DNA of 64,000 nt, taken from positions 1-64,000 of the forward strand of contig JALZUC010000001.1 of the NCBI GenBank assembly GCA_023301765.1, given 5' to 3'. Source of the stretch: Akkermansiaceae bacterium (GTDB lineage Bacteria > Verrucomicrobiota > Verrucomicrobiia > Verrucomicrobiales > Akkermansiaceae). Each line of letters begins with the position of its first letter. Position 1 is the stretch's first letter. The position numbers were made by a program, and so were the translations under genes. Positions 6,049-17,139 of this stretch are shown here, piece by piece. The notes below the pieces were generated by a model that did not search any database, had not been told where the DNA came from, and worked only from the letters and a program-made list of their open reading frames with translations.

Positions 6049-7830
6049 TCAATTACTTTCAACGATTCTGTAAAATCTAGTAGTATCAAAAGGAGGTTCG
6101 ATAATAATATATTGTAAGGGGACAATATTCTCGATATTACGTTCGAATCGCCACTCGGTAATATTCGTGGAAGTTTCCAGTCTATACGATCGATGAAGTG
6201 TGAGATGGCTAAGTGGTAAATAGAGCCTACCATCATTAAAAAAATTAAACTTACCAATGTGCGGTAGCGCATCAACAGGTTCTGCCAGCGTCACAATGTA
6301 ATGCAAACGGTCAAAAGACCCCGCGAAACCTATATCTACAATTACCCTCTCAGGCGATCCTTCTATTACGTCCATGAATCTCAGACTATCGATGGAGCGG
6401 CCGTCGAGTTGATCTCCGAGGCCGATTACTTTAAAGTAGTTTCCCTCGTGCTCTTGGTATAAGACCTGATCTACTAAAAGAAAGCGTGTACCAGCCGCAG
6501 ATTCTATGGTGGATCCTGATATAGTTATACCTGCGTCAATCGGGCTCGTTTCTACTTCTACTGATCTGAAATCCCCTCCAATTATTCCATCGCTATTGTA
6601 GCGCAAGATTGCAGATCCCTGGGAGGTTTCAACTTCAATATTAAGAACGTTATTGTCGTCAAATGATAAGCTGGATACGAAAGAAATATTACCAAACTCA
6701 GTAGCATCACCCTCTGTCAGGACTAGGTTAAAATCATTGCTGCCCCATTTTACAAATATTCGAAATAGTGAAGTAGAGCCTTCAAGGGATGTTTCAAATG
6801 CGTAAGCTTTGTCTCCTATGGCACGAAAATCTGGGAAATTAAAAGGAAGTGATTCCTCCGTTCCATTTGGCAGTTGTGTGTTTGGGCCAACTAACAGATT
6901 TAGCTGAGTTCCAATTCTTTCGAATATATAAAAACTATCAGCTCCAGAGAAATCATATGCTTCGAAGATTAACCTGTCGCCATTAATAACTGGAGGCCCT
7001 AATTCATTCACTGTAAAACCCTCAGCCACGACGTCGCTAATACTTACGATAGTTGCGAAATTTTCTCGATCACGTTGCAGTATATCATTCCCTGATACAT
7101 AGACTACAGAATCTGTTGTGGGATTATAATAAGGATACCGTGCGGTAAACGTTTCTCTGTTAGGTTCGAGAAATACAACTTGGTCGGGAATAGAAAAGCC
7201 AGATGAATAGTGGAAGTCTTCTCCTATTATTAGGTTATCCTCAAAACTGAATTGTTGAGCGAACAAAAACTGAGCGTCAGAGTAATTTGATCCCAACCCT
7301 TGATTAGTTGGAAATTCTGGAAGAGCCGCGGTATCAATAATAATATTGTCCATGCTGTATGAGTCCCGAGGGGCGGAAGCTAGAGAGACGATATCGCTAA
7401 AGTTCGCTGGAAATGTAAACGTTTCAAAGTCATCTATTCCTCCCGTGCTATCTGCCTCTCCATCAATAGTCACATTATACGTGACTATTGATCCATCCAG
7501 TTTGACACCAGTAAACCTTATTGTTTCCCTTGCCGCGAAGGAAATGCTACGTTCTGCTAGATCGATGGAAATAGGCGTAAATGTGTCGCCTTGAATATGG
7601 ACAATATTCATGCCAAGTGTATCATTAGAATAGACTGTTCCGTTTGAAATTGAGCCCAAGCTTGGTGTCCTGACACAAATAGAACCTCCCGAACTAGTGA
7701 CCTTTATTCCAGATTTAATCAACGCAGGGGAACACCCCTCCTCACCCTCAAAGTCGATCACAATATTTTCGGCTGCGACTGAACTTAATAGTAAAGTGCT
7801 AATTAGAGTAATGTTTTTAAAAATTGTCAT
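6049..7830 (-). CDS. large exported surface protein with a Verrucomicrobia-type C-terminus
   Basis: The 593-aa product has a signal peptide (MTIFKNITLISTLLLSSVAAE) and begins with a lectin-like beta domain similar to those found in PEP-CTERM proteins (IVIDFEGEEG…, with later FTGVKLDG and SMDNIIID). The middle (about residues 180-500) reads as a run of beta strands of the propeller type with repeated aromatic/Asp motifs. The end, YRLETSTNITEWRF…TRFYRI, is of the type seen at the C-termini of many verrucomicrobial secreted proteins and may be a sorting or fibronectin-like module. No catalytic motif is apparent. It is a single gene upstream of the island and 63 bases downstream of pckG. Confidence 0.65.
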   Translation of the reverse strand: MTIFKNITLISTLLLSSVAAENIVIDFEGEEGCSPALIKSGIKVTSSGGSICVRTPSLGSISNGTVYSNDTLGMNIVHIQGDTFTPISIDLAERSISFAARETIRFTGVKLDGSIVTYNVTIDGEADSTGGIDDFETFTFPANFSDIVSLASAPRDSYSMDNIIIDTAALPEFPTNQGLGSNYSDAQFLFAQQFSFEDNLIIGEDFHYSSGFSIPDQVVFLEPNRETFTARYPYYNPTTDSVVYVSGNDILQRDRENFATIVSISDVVAEGFTVNELGPPVINGDRLIFEAYDFSGADSFYIFERIGTQLNLLVGPNTQLPNGTEESLPFNFPDFRAIGDKAYAFETSLEGSTSLFRIFVKWGSNDFNLVLTEGDATEFGNISFVSSLSFDDNNVLNIEVETSQGSAILRYNSDGIIGGDFRSVEVETSPIDAGITISGSTIESAAGTRFLLVDQVLYQEHEGNYFKVIGLGDQLDGRSIDSLRFMDVIEGSPERVIVDIGFAGSFDRLHYIVTLAEPVDALPHIGKFNFFNDGRLYLPLSHLTLHRSYRLETSTNITEWRFERNIENIVPLQYIIIEPPFDTTRFYRIVESN

Positions 7831-7893
7831 AGTATTATGAATTACTAATTTATAATCGGGAAGATACCTGAACTAAGTAGATAAATTGTAATA

Positions 7894-9735
7894 TTAAGTT
7901 AGGCGGGCTGCAAGGAGTTCTTTCTGGTAGACGAGTTCCTTGGGGAGGTGATCGTAGAGGTCGAGGAAGAGTTCGCCTTGGGAGAGGACTTCGGCTTTCC
8001 ATTCGTCTTTGTTAAAGGCCATGGCTTTGTTAAAGTCTTCTTCTGTGTAATCGCCGAGGTCATCGGTGTTAAAGTCCTCGTAGTGTGGGGTCCAGCCGAT
8101 CTGGGTTTCGTGTCCGGGGATGCGGCCATGGCAGCGGTTGGTAATCCATTCTAGTACGCGCATGTTATCACCAAATCCTGGCCAGAGGAATTTACCATCT
8201 TCGTCTAGGCGGAACCAGTTTACGTGGAAGATACGTGGCACGTTTTTGATTTCATTTCGCATGGAGAGCCAGTGGCTAAAGTATTCTCCCATGTTGTAGC
8301 CTGCGAAGGGGAGCATGGCAAAGGGGTCTCTTCTTACTCCTGCCTTTAGGCCGATGGCGGCGGCGGTAACTTCTGAGCCCATGGTGGCGCCTATGTAGAC
8401 TCCGTGTGACCAGTTAAAGGACTGGTAGACGAGTGGCATGGTGGTGGGGCGGCGGCCGCCAAAGATGATGGCGGAGATGGGGACTCCATCTGGGTTCTGC
8501 CAGTCTGGGTCTATGGTGGGGCACTGGTGGGCGGGGGCTGTGAAGCGCGCATTCGGGTGGGCGGCTGGGGTCTCCGAGTCTGGTGTCCAGTCGTTCCCCT
8601 TCCAGTCGATAAGGTGGGCGGGGGCTTCTTTGGTGAGGCCTTCCCACCAGACGTCACCTTCGTCTGTTAGAGCGACATTGGTAAAGATGGCATTTTCTAA
8701 CATGGAGTCCATGGCGATGGGGTTAGTCTCGTAGGAGGTGCCGGGCGCTACGCCAAAGTAGCCGTTCTCAGGGTTAATGGCGTGTAGGGTGCCGTCTTCG
8801 TGTGGCCAGAGCCAGGCGATGTCATCACCGATGATGGTGGTCTTCCAGCCTGCGTCCGCGTATTTCTTAGGTGGTACGAGCATGGCAAGATTCGTCTTAC
8901 CACAGGCGGATGGAAAGGCGGCTGAGAGGTATGTTTTTTCTCCTTCTGGTGATTCTAGCCCGAGGATAAGCATGTGTTCTGCCATCCAGTTATGTTCGCG
9001 CGCTATGTTAGATGCGATTCTGAGTGCTAGGCACTTTTTCCCTAACAGGGCGTTACCTCCGTAGCCGGAGCCATACGACCAGATTTCACGAGTTTCTGGG
9101 AAGTGGCAGATGTATTTATCATCATTACATGGCCATGGGCTGTCTTCTACACCTTCGGTGAGTGGCATACCTACGCTGTGGGCGCAGGGGATAAAGAGGC
9201 TGTGGCCATCGCGCTTTTTAGGAGCTGCTCCGCTGCGTTCGTCTTCTAGGCGTTTGAGGACGTCTGCTCCCATGTTTGCCATGATTTTCATGTTTACAAC
9301 AACGTAGGCGGAGTCTGTGACTTGGATACCGATCTTAGCGAGTGGTGAGTCGATAGGGCCCATGCAGAAAGGGATGATGTACATGGTGCGCCCTTCCATG
9401 CAGCCGGTAAATTTCTCATGCATGGTGCTGAGCATTTCTTTATGGTCTGCCCAGTTGTTAGTGGGGCCTACTTGATCTGCACGACGCGTGCAGATGAAGG
9501 TGCGGTCTTCCACGCGGGCGACATCACCTGGGGATGAGCGTGCGAGAAAGGAGTTTGGCCGTTTCTCAGGATTAAGCCTGGTGAAGGTGCCGCTGTCACA
9601 GAGGGTCTGGGTGAGCTCGTCCCACTCTGCTGGTGAGCCATCACACCAGCGGACATCGGCTGGCTGGCAGAGGGCGGTCATTTTTTCCACCCATGTAGTA
9701 AGGGCTGGATGTGTGGTTGATGTGATTTTGCTCAT
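7894..9735 (-). CDS. pckG: phosphoenolpyruvate carboxykinase (GTP)
   Basis: The 613-aa protein converts oxaloacetate and GTP to phosphoenolpyruvate, GDP and CO2, the entry step of gluconeogenesis. The length is that of the GTP-dependent family. Visible signatures are the kinase P-loop [13 protein letters not shown] (about residues 277-290), the metal/substrate region [10 protein letters not shown], the guanine-binding part [19 protein letters not shown] and the early CMGP loop. The first half holds the PEP-binding part ([12 protein letters not shown]). It is followed closely by the secreted-protein gene on the same strand but probably forms its own unit. Start at ATG 9735 without a clear Shine-Dalgarno. 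Confidence 0.97.
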   Translation of the reverse strand: MSKITSTTHPALTTWVEKMTALCQPADVRWCDGSPAEWDELTQTLCDSGTFTRLNPEKRPNSFLARSSPGDVARVEDRTFICTRRADQVGPTNNWADHKEMLSTMHEKFTGCMEGRTMYIIPFCMGPIDSPLAKIGIQVTDSAYVVVNMKIMANMGADVLKRLEDERSGAAPKKRDGHSLFIPCAHSVGMPLTEGVEDSPWPCNDDKYICHFPETREIWSYGSGYGGNALLGKKCLALRIASNIAREHNWMAEHMLILGLESPEGEKTYLSAAFPSACGKTNLAMLVPPKKYADAGWKTTIIGDDIAWLWPHEDGTLHAINPENGYFGVAPGTSYETNPIAMDSMLENAIFTNVALTDEGDVWWEGLTKEAPAHLIDWKGNDWTPDSETPAAHPNARFTAPAHQCPTIDPDWQNPDGVPISAIIFGGRRPTTMPLVYQSFNWSHGVYIGATMGSEVTAAAIGLKAGVRRDPFAMLPFAGYNMGEYFSHWLSMRNEIKNVPRIFHVNWFRLDEDGKFLWPGFGDNMRVLEWITNRCHGRIPGHETQIGWTPHYEDFNTDDLGDYTEEDFNKAMAFNKDEWKAEVLSQGELFLDLYDHLPKELVYQKELLAARLT

Positions 9736-9870
9736 TGCTATAATTACTTAGCATAGTGAGATGAGGTGACAATTGTATTTCAGTGTGTATCCTGAGTTTG
9801 AAGTGATTTAGCTAAAGTCTGTTAGTTTATGGTAGTAAAAATGATAGGGTAGCTCACATATTGTTTCTAA

Positions 9871-10287
9871 ATGATGAATATACAACGATTAGGTTTAAGG
9901 TGGTGGCTGTCCGTATTTATTGCGCTTTGGGTGGTGGGTGGCGGTTTTGACCTCGCTGCGCTGGCGCAGGGTGATGAGGATTTGTATGCTCTTGCGAGTG
10001 AGGCTGCCGATAGAGAAATAGAGTTGGTCGAAAAGGTGCTACAAGAAGATGAGCTGGAGCATGGCAAGCAGTGGCTCACAGGTGAGCATTTGGTCAACAT
10101 TCTGTTAGGTTGGGTCTTTTTGCAGATGATCGTGTTGTTTATAGTGATCCGGGATCTAAGATTAAGGAAGAAGAGTGGCCTTGTCCTAGCTGGTTGGATT
10201 GTTGCTATTGGTTTGTTGGGTATTCCGGCAGGTTTGATCTACTGGTTGATTAAAAAAATTACTGTGAATAAATCAGCCGCTGCTTAA
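9871..10287 (+). CDS. small membrane protein of unknown function
   Basis: The 138-aa product has an N-terminal signal or membrane segment (WWLSVFIALWVVGGGF), an acidic helical stretch (DREIELVEKVLQEDELEHG) and two close hydrophobic helices near the C-terminus (VNILLGWVFLQMIVLFIVI and LVLAGWIVAIGLLGIPAGLIYWLI). The last helix has the look of PLDc_N-type membrane segments. It is divergent from pckG and lies 12 bases before a DUF3108 gene, so the two are probably co-transcribed. No enzymatic motif is seen. Confidence 0.6.
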   Translation: MMNIQRLGLRWWLSVFIALWVVGGGFDLAALAQGDEDLYALASEAADREIELVEKVLQEDELEHGKQWLTGEHLVNILLGWVFLQMIVLFIVIRDLRLRKKSGLVLAGWIVAIGLLGIPAGLIYWLIKKITVNKSAAA

Positions 10288-10299
10288 GTCTAAATAGAT

Positions 10300-11130
10300 A
10301 TGATTTCTAATAAGTTATGTGTGTCTCTAACCAAGAGGTCGGTGATTACTTGTCTATCGTTAATGGTCTGTGGAATGAGCTCTGCGGCAGAGCCTAGATG
10401 GTCAAGCAAGGTAAAGCCTTTTGCTAAGAGTGAGTTTCCTGAGATTCGGCCGATTACCTTAAACTATAGTATGAGCTGGAATGGGACGATTAATTCTGGG
10501 CGAGTCACCATGGTTCTGGGGAAGGAGCATAAGAATGCAAAGAGTTTGTTTTTGATGCAGGCATATGGTCGCTCTACAGGTGTCGCCGGTGCAGCATTTC
10601 CCTATTCGTTTGTGTATAACTCATTTACGCGCAAAGGAACCAATCAGCCCATCGTATTTATTTCTCAAGAGACTGATCGGAATGAGGTGACTCATGTAAA
10701 AAATACGCATCATATAGATAAGGTGAAGCATACGCGTGTGGATAAAACGCTTGCTGGTAAGGTTACCAAAAAGCGCGAGCATGAATTTAGGCACCGTAAT
10801 CTGCACGACCCCTTGTCTGCGATGTTGTATTTACGTGGACAACCCCTGAAAAACGGTGATGTGGTGCATCTGGCGCTGCATCCATTCCGATCACCTCAGT
10901 ATGCAAAAGTGACCGTGTTAGGCCGTGAAGAGCATCGTGGCTTCCCGTGTATCAAACTTGATTTAAAGATCGAAAATATAGATAAAAAAACCAAACAACT
11001 AGAGCCTTATAAGAAGCTAAAAAAAGCGACGCTTTGGATCAGTGATGACCTTGACCGTATTCTGGTCGAGCTTCGCTCCAAAGTGTTTATTGGCGATGTT
11101 AGGATGGTGCTAACAGAGAGAGCTCGTTGA
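10300..11130 (+). CDS. DUF3108 periplasmic protein
   Basis: The 276-aa protein has an N-terminal export signal (CLSLMVCGMSSAAEP) and the DUF3108 pattern: YSMSWNGTINSGRVTM strand, then 'HDPLSAMLYLRGQPLKNGD' (residues ~170-187), and a closing half with KATLWISDDLDRILVEL. DUF3108 proteins are periplasmic beta-barrel-like proteins of unclear role. It follows the small membrane protein by 12 bases. The 127 bases to convergent topB hold no other gene. Confidence 0.8.
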   Translation: MISNKLCVSLTKRSVITCLSLMVCGMSSAAEPRWSSKVKPFAKSEFPEIRPITLNYSMSWNGTINSGRVTMVLGKEHKNAKSLFLMQAYGRSTGVAGAAFPYSFVYNSFTRKGTNQPIVFISQETDRNEVTHVKNTHHIDKVKHTRVDKTLAGKVTKKREHEFRHRNLHDPLSAMLYLRGQPLKNGDVVHLALHPFRSPQYAKVTVLGREEHRGFPCIKLDLKIENIDKKTKQLEPYKKLKKATLWISDDLDRILVELRSKVFIGDVRMVLTERAR

Positions 11131-11257
11131 TTTTAATTTCTTAGGATTGAGCCCGAAGCCTTTATTTCTAAGTATTTTGTAGGTAGCCATAGGATGGCAG
11201 CATTTTGCTAGAAGCCCTATTGCTGTGAATAAGGGGCTGTCTGAATATACTTGTTTG

Positions 11258-13879
11258 TTATTCAGTTTTCTTAGTGGACTTTTTAGCTGCCTTTTTTGCG
11301 GTTTTCTTGGCCGCTTTCTTTGCTCCTTTTTTGGTGGCCTTGCGGGGCTCAAATTCGAAGCCTATTTTGCCCGTGGCGACATCATAGCAGAGGAATGCGG
11401 CGAAGGCACGCTTGGTGCGCTTTGAGACAAAACCAGGGAGGAGGTCTGTCTTACCTTTTTCGATGAGTTTTATGCCTTGTTCAGAGGGGATTTCACATTG
11501 GAGGATAGTTCGTGAGATGCGGATACCTTCTGGGTTGTCTTTATTAGTGATGGCCGGGACGTACCATGCTTTGGCGGTCTCGTAGATTTTTACTTCTTTA
11601 CCTTCTGGAGTGGTAACGTTGGCGATGATTTGGTCATCGGTAAGGTCGTCACGTTCGTCTTCTCCGTTATCAAAGACAAAGGATACTTTCCATTTGCCGA
11701 GTTTACCAGTTTTAGAAACTTCTTGTTTTAGCTCCAGTGCGGCGTCAAACGGGCGATTAAAGCGTGATTTAAATCCTTCCAGCGGGCCGATAAATTTGGT
11801 TTCTAACAGGGCTTTGGATTCGTCATCTGTGAGGGTGCGGGAGGCGATGTGACGATTGGTCTTAAAGCCGCACTCTGGGTCATAGCACTCGATGGTGGCG
11901 TCTGTGATTTTCAGCTTTCCGGCCTGACAGTTCGGGCAGATGGCGGTGAGGTCTGGGAAGGTTTTATTCTGTAGCTCAGCGGTGTATTTTTTCGCCTTGT
12001 TAACGATGTCTGAGGTGAAGCTTATGATTTCCTGCATGAAATCTGGGCGTGAGAGCTTACCTTGCTCCATCTGGCGGAGTTTACTCTCCCAGTCACCGGT
12101 CATGGAGGCTGAGGCGAGGGATTCGATACCGAGCTCGCGGGTGATTTCTATGAGGCGTAGGCCACGGCGTGTGACGTGTAGGTCACGGCCGTCACGCTCG
12201 ATGTATTTCTGGCGCAGGAGTCCTTCAATGGTGGCTGCGCGGGTGGCTGGTGTGCCTAGGCCGCGGTCTGCCATGGCTTCACGAAGTTCTTCATCATCGA
12301 TGAGCTTACCTGCTCCTTCCATGGCGGAGAGGAGGGTGGCTTCATTGTAGCGCGCTGGCGGCTTGGTCTCATCGTGTTTAACTTCGATGTGGGTGTTTGC
12401 TGCGGATTCTCCTTCGGAGACGGCGCAGAGCTCATCTTTGCCTGCGGCTACGCCAGGCTGCCTTCCGTAGACGGCGAGCCAGCCGGGCTTCACGAGAATT
12501 TTACCTGTTGTAAGAAATGCGTCTGTAGCATCTGGGGTGGTGATACGTGTGATGCGGCGGGTGTTAAGAAATTCTGCGGAGGGGTAAAAGACAGCTAGAA
12601 AGCGCTTGGTAACTAACTCGAAGAGTTTTTCTGCGGCTTCGTCCATTTTTACAAATCGGCCAGTGGGGATGATGGCAAAGTGATCTGATATTTTGGCGTT
12701 GTTAAAGACACGCTTGCTGGGGACGATGAGTTTTTTATCCTGTGCGTATTTGGCGTGTTTACCAAGTTCGCCACTTTGCTGGGCGATGGCGTCTACGGTC
12801 TCATGTACGTTGCTTAGGTAGTCTTCTGGGAGGTAACGAGAGTCTGTCCGTGGGTAGGTAAGCATCTTATACTTCTCATAGAGTGCCTGCGCGAGCTGGA
12901 GAGTGCGCTTAGCGGAAAAGCCGTAGCGTGATGATGCTTCACGCTGAAGGGTGGTAAGATCATAGAGCTGTGGGGAGGCTTGCTTAGTGGGCTTCTGCTC
13001 CTCAGTGACGGTGCCAGTCTGGCCTTCACAGCGGATGCTGATGGCTTCTGCATCTTCTTTTTTCCAGATGCGCTCTGGACGTGAGTGCGGGTGCTGTGGG
13101 TCACGCTTCCATGATTCATTTATCCAGCGACCAGTGTATTCTCCTTTTTCCACGGAGAAGTCTGCGTGGACTTCTGAGTAGGCTTCTGGGATAAATTCGC
13201 GGATTTCCATCTCACGCTTGGCAAGGATGGCTAGGGTGGGTGTCTGCACTCGTCCAGCGGCGGTGATGTTAAAGCCTCCGTGGCGTGAACGGAAGCAGGT
13301 GAGTGCACGGGTGGAGTTTAAACCAACGAGCCAGTCTGACTCTGAGCGGCACTTGGCAGCGTCTGAGAGGTCTTTCATCTCATCATCGCTGCGGAGCTGG
13401 CTCCATGCGCTGAGGATGGACTGCTGTGTCATGGACTGCATCCAGAGGCGCTGTACGGGCTTTTCAATTTTCCCTAATTCTAGAATATAGCGGAAGATAA
13501 GCTCTCCTTCACGACCGGCGTCACAGGCATTTACGATGGTGTCTATGTCTTTACGGCGGCAGAGGCGGAGGACTTGCTTTAGACGTGTCTCAGATTGTTC
13601 GATGGGCTGGAGCTCAAATGTCTTGGGAATGGCTGGGAGGACTTCGAAGTTCCATGGGAGGTTTCTGGGTTTGCCATTTTTACCAATGGGGCCTTGGGGC
13701 ATCTTAAGTTCGACTAGGTGACCTACGGCGGAGGTGATGACATAGTTGTCATTTTCAAAGTAGATATCACGGCCTTTACCTTTCTTTTCAAATTTACCGA
13801 CTTCCGGTGCCTTTGCGAGTGCGCTGGATAGATCTGTGGCGACGGAGGGCTTCTCCGCAATGATAAGAGTCTTCGACAT
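11258..13879 (-). CDS. topB: DNA topoisomerase III (type IA)
   Basis: The 873-aa enzyme passes single DNA strands and decatenates replication or recombination intermediates. It opens with a TOPRIM domain ([26 protein letters not shown] near residue 117), carries the catalytic tyrosine in [15 protein letters not shown] (about residue 340) and has a C-terminal zinc-ribbon-like part (CPNCQAG…CYDPECGF). Further repeats of the topoisomerase C-terminal type follow. The final ~27 residues are an Ala/Lys-rich tail ([15 protein letters not shown]) like bacterial histone H1 tails, longer than in the E. coli protein (about 650 aa). It follows the Y-family polymerase on the same strand with 136 bases between. 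Confidence 0.95.
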   Translation of the reverse strand: MSKTLIIAEKPSVATDLSSALAKAPEVGKFEKKGKGRDIYFENDNYVITSAVGHLVELKMPQGPIGKNGKPRNLPWNFEVLPAIPKTFELQPIEQSETRLKQVLRLCRRKDIDTIVNACDAGREGELIFRYILELGKIEKPVQRLWMQSMTQQSILSAWSQLRSDDEMKDLSDAAKCRSESDWLVGLNSTRALTCFRSRHGGFNITAAGRVQTPTLAILAKREMEIREFIPEAYSEVHADFSVEKGEYTGRWINESWKRDPQHPHSRPERIWKKEDAEAISIRCEGQTGTVTEEQKPTKQASPQLYDLTTLQREASSRYGFSAKRTLQLAQALYEKYKMLTYPRTDSRYLPEDYLSNVHETVDAIAQQSGELGKHAKYAQDKKLIVPSKRVFNNAKISDHFAIIPTGRFVKMDEAAEKLFELVTKRFLAVFYPSAEFLNTRRITRITTPDATDAFLTTGKILVKPGWLAVYGRQPGVAAGKDELCAVSEGESAANTHIEVKHDETKPPARYNEATLLSAMEGAGKLIDDEELREAMADRGLGTPATRAATIEGLLRQKYIERDGRDLHVTRRGLRLIEITRELGIESLASASMTGDWESKLRQMEQGKLSRPDFMQEIISFTSDIVNKAKKYTAELQNKTFPDLTAICPNCQAGKLKITDATIECYDPECGFKTNRHIASRTLTDDESKALLETKFIGPLEGFKSRFNRPFDAALELKQEVSKTGKLGKWKVSFVFDNGEDERDDLTDDQIIANVTTPEGKEVKIYETAKAWYVPAITNKDNPEGIRISRTILQCEIPSEQGIKLIEKGKTDLLPGFVSKRTKRAFAAFLCYDVATGKIGFEFEPRKATKKGAKKAAKKTAKKAAKKSTKKTE

Positions 13880-14015
13880 GAAGGGGGCATTACGCTCGGA
13901 AACGCGGATTGTAAAAGGGAAAATTTTATACGGCTCTCTTTCTTAGTCCTCAAGATGGGTAATTATGGAGGTGTTTTGCATATGATGTGGTTTTTGTTGA
14001 GGGTGGTTTTTAGGC

Positions 14016-15272
14016 TTAACTAGGGGTGTCGTTTTCGATATTTAGATCAGGGATATGGCTAAATGAGATACGCATGGGAGCGGACTGGATGGCATTATGA
14101 GCACCGCCTAGGTAGATGGCCTGTTTACCAAATTTCTGGACGAGCTGATCCATGGAGTGATTTAGTTTATGCAAATTTTTATCTGTAGTGGTGGTGGATT
14201 TTTCCTGAGGGAATAGTGATGGAGTGTAGTTCTGTGTGTGGGTGAGCTTTCCTAGCACCATGGATATTTTTAGGATGTGCTCGGTATGGTGTGGCCGCTG
14301 CTTCCATATCCAGCTGGCGGTGCGAGCGAGATCTAGGGAGTTATCGGTAGCCTCTATGGTGGTGTCATCTGCCCATTGTCCCCCACGTAGGTAGCTGAGT
14401 GAGATACTAAAGCTACGTGCGAGCATGTTCTGACTACGGAGTCTCTGCGCAGCTTTTTGGGTAAGTTTGTGAAGAACTGGGAGGGCGCTTTCTGGGGGGC
14501 GTTTATCTGGAGGGAGGACATGACTGTGGCCGATACTACGGCGTGTGCCTTCTGGCTCTTGAATTTCTTTTCCTCTGAGCTGGTACCATAGCCGATCTCC
14601 AGCTACCCCACCCCAGGCATGGTGTAGCTGCTGGCGGGTGGCTAGGCAGATGCTACGGACATCGTGAATACCGTGGGCGTGGAGACGGAGCTCCATACCT
14701 CGCCCTACGCCGTGGAGGTCACGGAGTTCTAGCTCGTAGAGGATGTCTGGCAGGTCTGTTTCTTGTATGATAAAGAGGCCGTCTGGTTTACGCATTTTTG
14801 ATGCCATCTTGGCTAGCCATTTGTTTGGCCCAGCCCCTATGGAGCCATTAATCCATGGACCTACTTGCTCTTTGATGGCGAGTTTAATTCTGTGGCCAAT
14901 TTGCTCTACTTTATCTGGAGTTCGAAGATTGTAGGGTAGCCAGCACCACATTTCATCAATGGATAGGACGTCTTCTACATGAATACAAGATTCCACTGCC
15001 GCTATTAGCTGGTGATGTAGCTCTACGTAGCGAGCAGGACTTGCTTCAACAATCTGGATACCGGGGCAGAGAATACGAGCGTCTTTAACCCGTGTGCCTG
15101 TGTTTACCCCATGGGCTTTGGCTTCATAGCTGGTAGCGATACAGCAGGAGCTTTCTGCCATTACAGGAGCTACTCCGACCGGGAGACCGCGTAGGTGGGG
15201 CTGCATGTGCTGCTCAGCAGATGCAAAGTAGGCGTCGAAATCGACAAAGAGTGCTGTAAGAGGTGTGTGCAT
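14016..15272 (-). CDS. Y-family DNA polymerase (DinB/UmuC-like)
   Basis: The 418-aa protein is a translesion polymerase. Visible motifs are the first acidic site FVDFDAYFASAEQ (residues ~9-21), the second SIDEMW (~103), the finger motif SCCIATSYEAKAHGV and the thumb helix-hairpin SIGAGPNKWLAKMASK…LHGVGRGMELRLHAHGI. The usual DinB 'SxDEAYLD' is replaced by SIDEMWCWL, so it is not a plain Pol IV and the subgroup is left open. A SLF peptide near the C-terminus (YTPSLFPQ) could bind the sliding clamp. It lies between ilvC and topB on one strand. No LexA box was identified. Confidence 0.9.
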   Translation of the reverse strand: MHTPLTALFVDFDAYFASAEQHMQPHLRGLPVGVAPVMAESSCCIATSYEAKAHGVNTGTRVKDARILCPGIQIVEASPARYVELHHQLIAAVESCIHVEDVLSIDEMWCWLPYNLRTPDKVEQIGHRIKLAIKEQVGPWINGSIGAGPNKWLAKMASKMRKPDGLFIIQETDLPDILYELELRDLHGVGRGMELRLHAHGIHDVRSICLATRQQLHHAWGGVAGDRLWYQLRGKEIQEPEGTRRSIGHSHVLPPDKRPPESALPVLHKLTQKAAQRLRSQNMLARSFSISLSYLRGGQWADDTTIEATDNSLDLARTASWIWKQRPHHTEHILKISMVLGKLTHTQNYTPSLFPQEKSTTTTDKNLHKLNHSMDQLVQKFGKQAIYLGGAHNAIQSAPMRISFSHIPDLNIENDTPS

Positions 15273-15337
15273 ATATGTTCTAATGAACAGTTATGCGGCG
15301 CAATTAGGAAGGTGTCAATGGTGAATGGGGGGCAAAA

Positions 15338-15372
15338 AAAAGGGAGCCCTTACTTGGACTCCCTTTGAAAGG
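15338..15372 (-). terminator. Rho-independent terminator of ilvC
   Basis: On the minus strand AAAGGGAGTCC - loop - GGGCTCCCTTTTTTTT forms a GC-rich stem followed by eight T residues. It begins about 26 bases after the ilvC stop. Confidence 0.8.
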
Positions 15373-15397
15373 TTTTGGTGTGCGTGTGTTACAGCAC

Positions 15398-16867
15398 TTA
15401 GATGGCTTTCATGCCGTCCATGGCTTCACGGAGCATTTCCCCTACTTCCTCGACCATGTGGCCGCGAATTTCTGCATTTACGGCAACTAGGAGACGGTTA
15501 TCTACAGAGGTGTCTTCGAGGTCTAGACCTTTACCGATGACGCTGGTGTCCATGTCTTTCATGAAGTCTTCCAGAAGTGGCACTGCTGCGTGGGCGAAGA
15601 GGTAGCAGCCGTATTCTGCGGTGTCAGAGATGATACTGTTCATCTCGTAGAGCTTCTTACGCGCGATGGTGTTTGCGATGAGTGGTGTCTCGTGGAGGGA
15701 TTCGTAGTAGGCGGACTCAGGCTCAATACCTGCTTCTACCATGGCTTCGAAGGCTAGTTCTACGCCAGCACGTACCATGGCTACCATAAGGATACCTTTA
15801 TCGAAGTATTCTTGCTCAGTGATCTCACCTACGCCGGCAGTTTTTTCAAATTCGCTTTCGCCAGTTTGTTCACGCCATGTGAGGAGGTTTTTATCATCGT
15901 TAGCCCAGTCCTCCATCATAGTCTTGGAGAAGTGACCTGAGATGATGTCGTCCATGTGCTTTTCAAAGAGTGGGCGCATGATGTCCTTTAGGTCCTCAGA
16001 GAGGCCAAAGGCGGTGATCTTAGCTGGGTTAGAGAGGCGATCCATCATGGTGGTGATACCACCGTGCTTAAGTGCTTCTGTGATGGTTTCCCATCCGTAT
16101 TGAATAAGCTTAGATGCGTATGCTGGATCCATACCTTCGCTTTTCATCTTGTCGAAGCAGAGGAGTGAACCTGCCTGGAGTAGACCACAGAGGATGGTCT
16201 GCTCACCCATGAGGTCTGATTTTACTTCTGCTACAAAGGATGACTCAAGAACACCTGCACGGTGTCCACCCTGCGCTACACAGAGAGCTTTGGCAATTTC
16301 CAGTCCGTCTCCGTTAGGATCATTTTCACAGTGGCAGGCGATGAGAGTAGGAACGCCGAAGCCACGTTTGTATTCTTCACGAACTTCTGAACCAGGTGAC
16401 TTAGGAGCTACCATGATAACGGTAAGGTCCTCGCGGATCTGCACGCCTTCTTCTACGATGTTAAATCCGTGTGCGTAGGCAAATGCTGCTCCTTCTTTCA
16501 TGTGTGGGATAACGCTAGCAACTACTGCTGTGTGTTGCTTATCCGGTGTGAGGTTCATAACGATGTCTGCTGATGGCAGCATTTCTTCGTATGTGCCTAC
16601 GGCAAAATCATTTTCAGATGCATTAAGGAAGGACTGACGCTTTTCCTCGATAGCAGCACTGCGAAGTGTGTAGGAGACGTCAAGACCGCTGTCACGCATG
16701 TTGAGTCCTTGGTTTAGGCCTTGAGCGCCACAACCGACGATGACGATTTTCTTACCTTTAGCGGCTTCGATGCCGTCGGTAAATTCGTCAGCATCCATGA
16801 AACGGCAAGTGCCTAGCTCATCGAGCTGGCGGCGGAGTGGCAGAGTGTTAAAGTAGTTCTGGCTCAT
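15398..16867 (-). CDS. ilvC: ketol-acid reductoisomerase (class II, long form)
   Basis: The 489-aa enzyme catalyses the second common step of valine, leucine and isoleucine synthesis, converting 2-acetolactate with NADPH and magnesium. The length and N-terminus ([15 protein letters not shown]) match the class II, enterobacterial/plant-type form with the duplicated knotted domain. Other marks are the nucleotide-binding loop [19 protein letters not shown] (residues ~45-63), [10 protein letters not shown] and [20 protein letters not shown], and the glutamates in [12 protein letters not shown]. It stands alone rather than in an ilv operon and is closed by a strong terminator. Confidence 0.97.
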   Translation of the reverse strand: MSQNYFNTLPLRRQLDELGTCRFMDADEFTDGIEAAKGKKIVIVGCGAQGLNQGLNMRDSGLDVSYTLRSAAIEEKRQSFLNASENDFAVGTYEEMLPSADIVMNLTPDKQHTAVVASVIPHMKEGAAFAYAHGFNIVEEGVQIREDLTVIMVAPKSPGSEVREEYKRGFGVPTLIACHCENDPNGDGLEIAKALCVAQGGHRAGVLESSFVAEVKSDLMGEQTILCGLLQAGSLLCFDKMKSEGMDPAYASKLIQYGWETITEALKHGGITTMMDRLSNPAKITAFGLSEDLKDIMRPLFEKHMDDIISGHFSKTMMEDWANDDKNLLTWREQTGESEFEKTAGVGEITEQEYFDKGILMVAMVRAGVELAFEAMVEAGIEPESAYYESLHETPLIANTIARKKLYEMNSIISDTAEYGCYLFAHAAVPLLEDFMKDMDTSVIGKGLDLEDTSVDNRLLVAVNAEIRGHMVEEVGEMLREAMDGMKAI

Positions 16868-17139
16868 TATATTATGTTAGTTAGTAACTTTGAAAAATGT
16901 TTCGCGGCTAGCGCGAGTGGAGTGATATGCACTAGGATGATCTTTATTCAAGCCTAGATCGTTCTAAATTAATACGGCACTGGAAGGATTTATATGGTTT
17001 ATGACATAATTAGGGGGGTGAAGTGTCTGGGTGAGGTGTGGTAAGTAGCTAAAATAATGTAAGCGTGTGGTTTATATACCTCAGGGGAGGTTCTACTTGT
17101 CACCCGGCCTTTTACTCCACAAACTCAATCATCTCTAAC

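Noticed and set aside
6125-6145. GTTCGAATC resembling a tRNA T-loop
   Set aside because: It lies within the coding sequence of the secreted protein and no acceptor or anticodon stem can be formed around it.
5976-6275. 99-aa minus-strand frame with hydrophobic residues
   Set aside because: It overlaps the 3' end of the 593-aa secreted protein in another frame and runs through the inverted repeat C; it ends in the repeat-derived peptide NLLKSVSFGTEP.
8438-8734. Plus-strand frames inside pckG (also 8777-9064, 9488-9751)
   Set aside because: They are complementary shadows of a long, strongly conserved enzyme gene.
11225-11425. 66-aa Phe/Cys/Leu-rich plus-strand frame
   Set aside because: The composition is simply the complement of the Lys/Ala-rich topB tail.
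15325-15540. 71-aa plus-strand frame over the ilvC terminator
   Set aside because: It covers the terminator hairpin and the antisense of ilvC.
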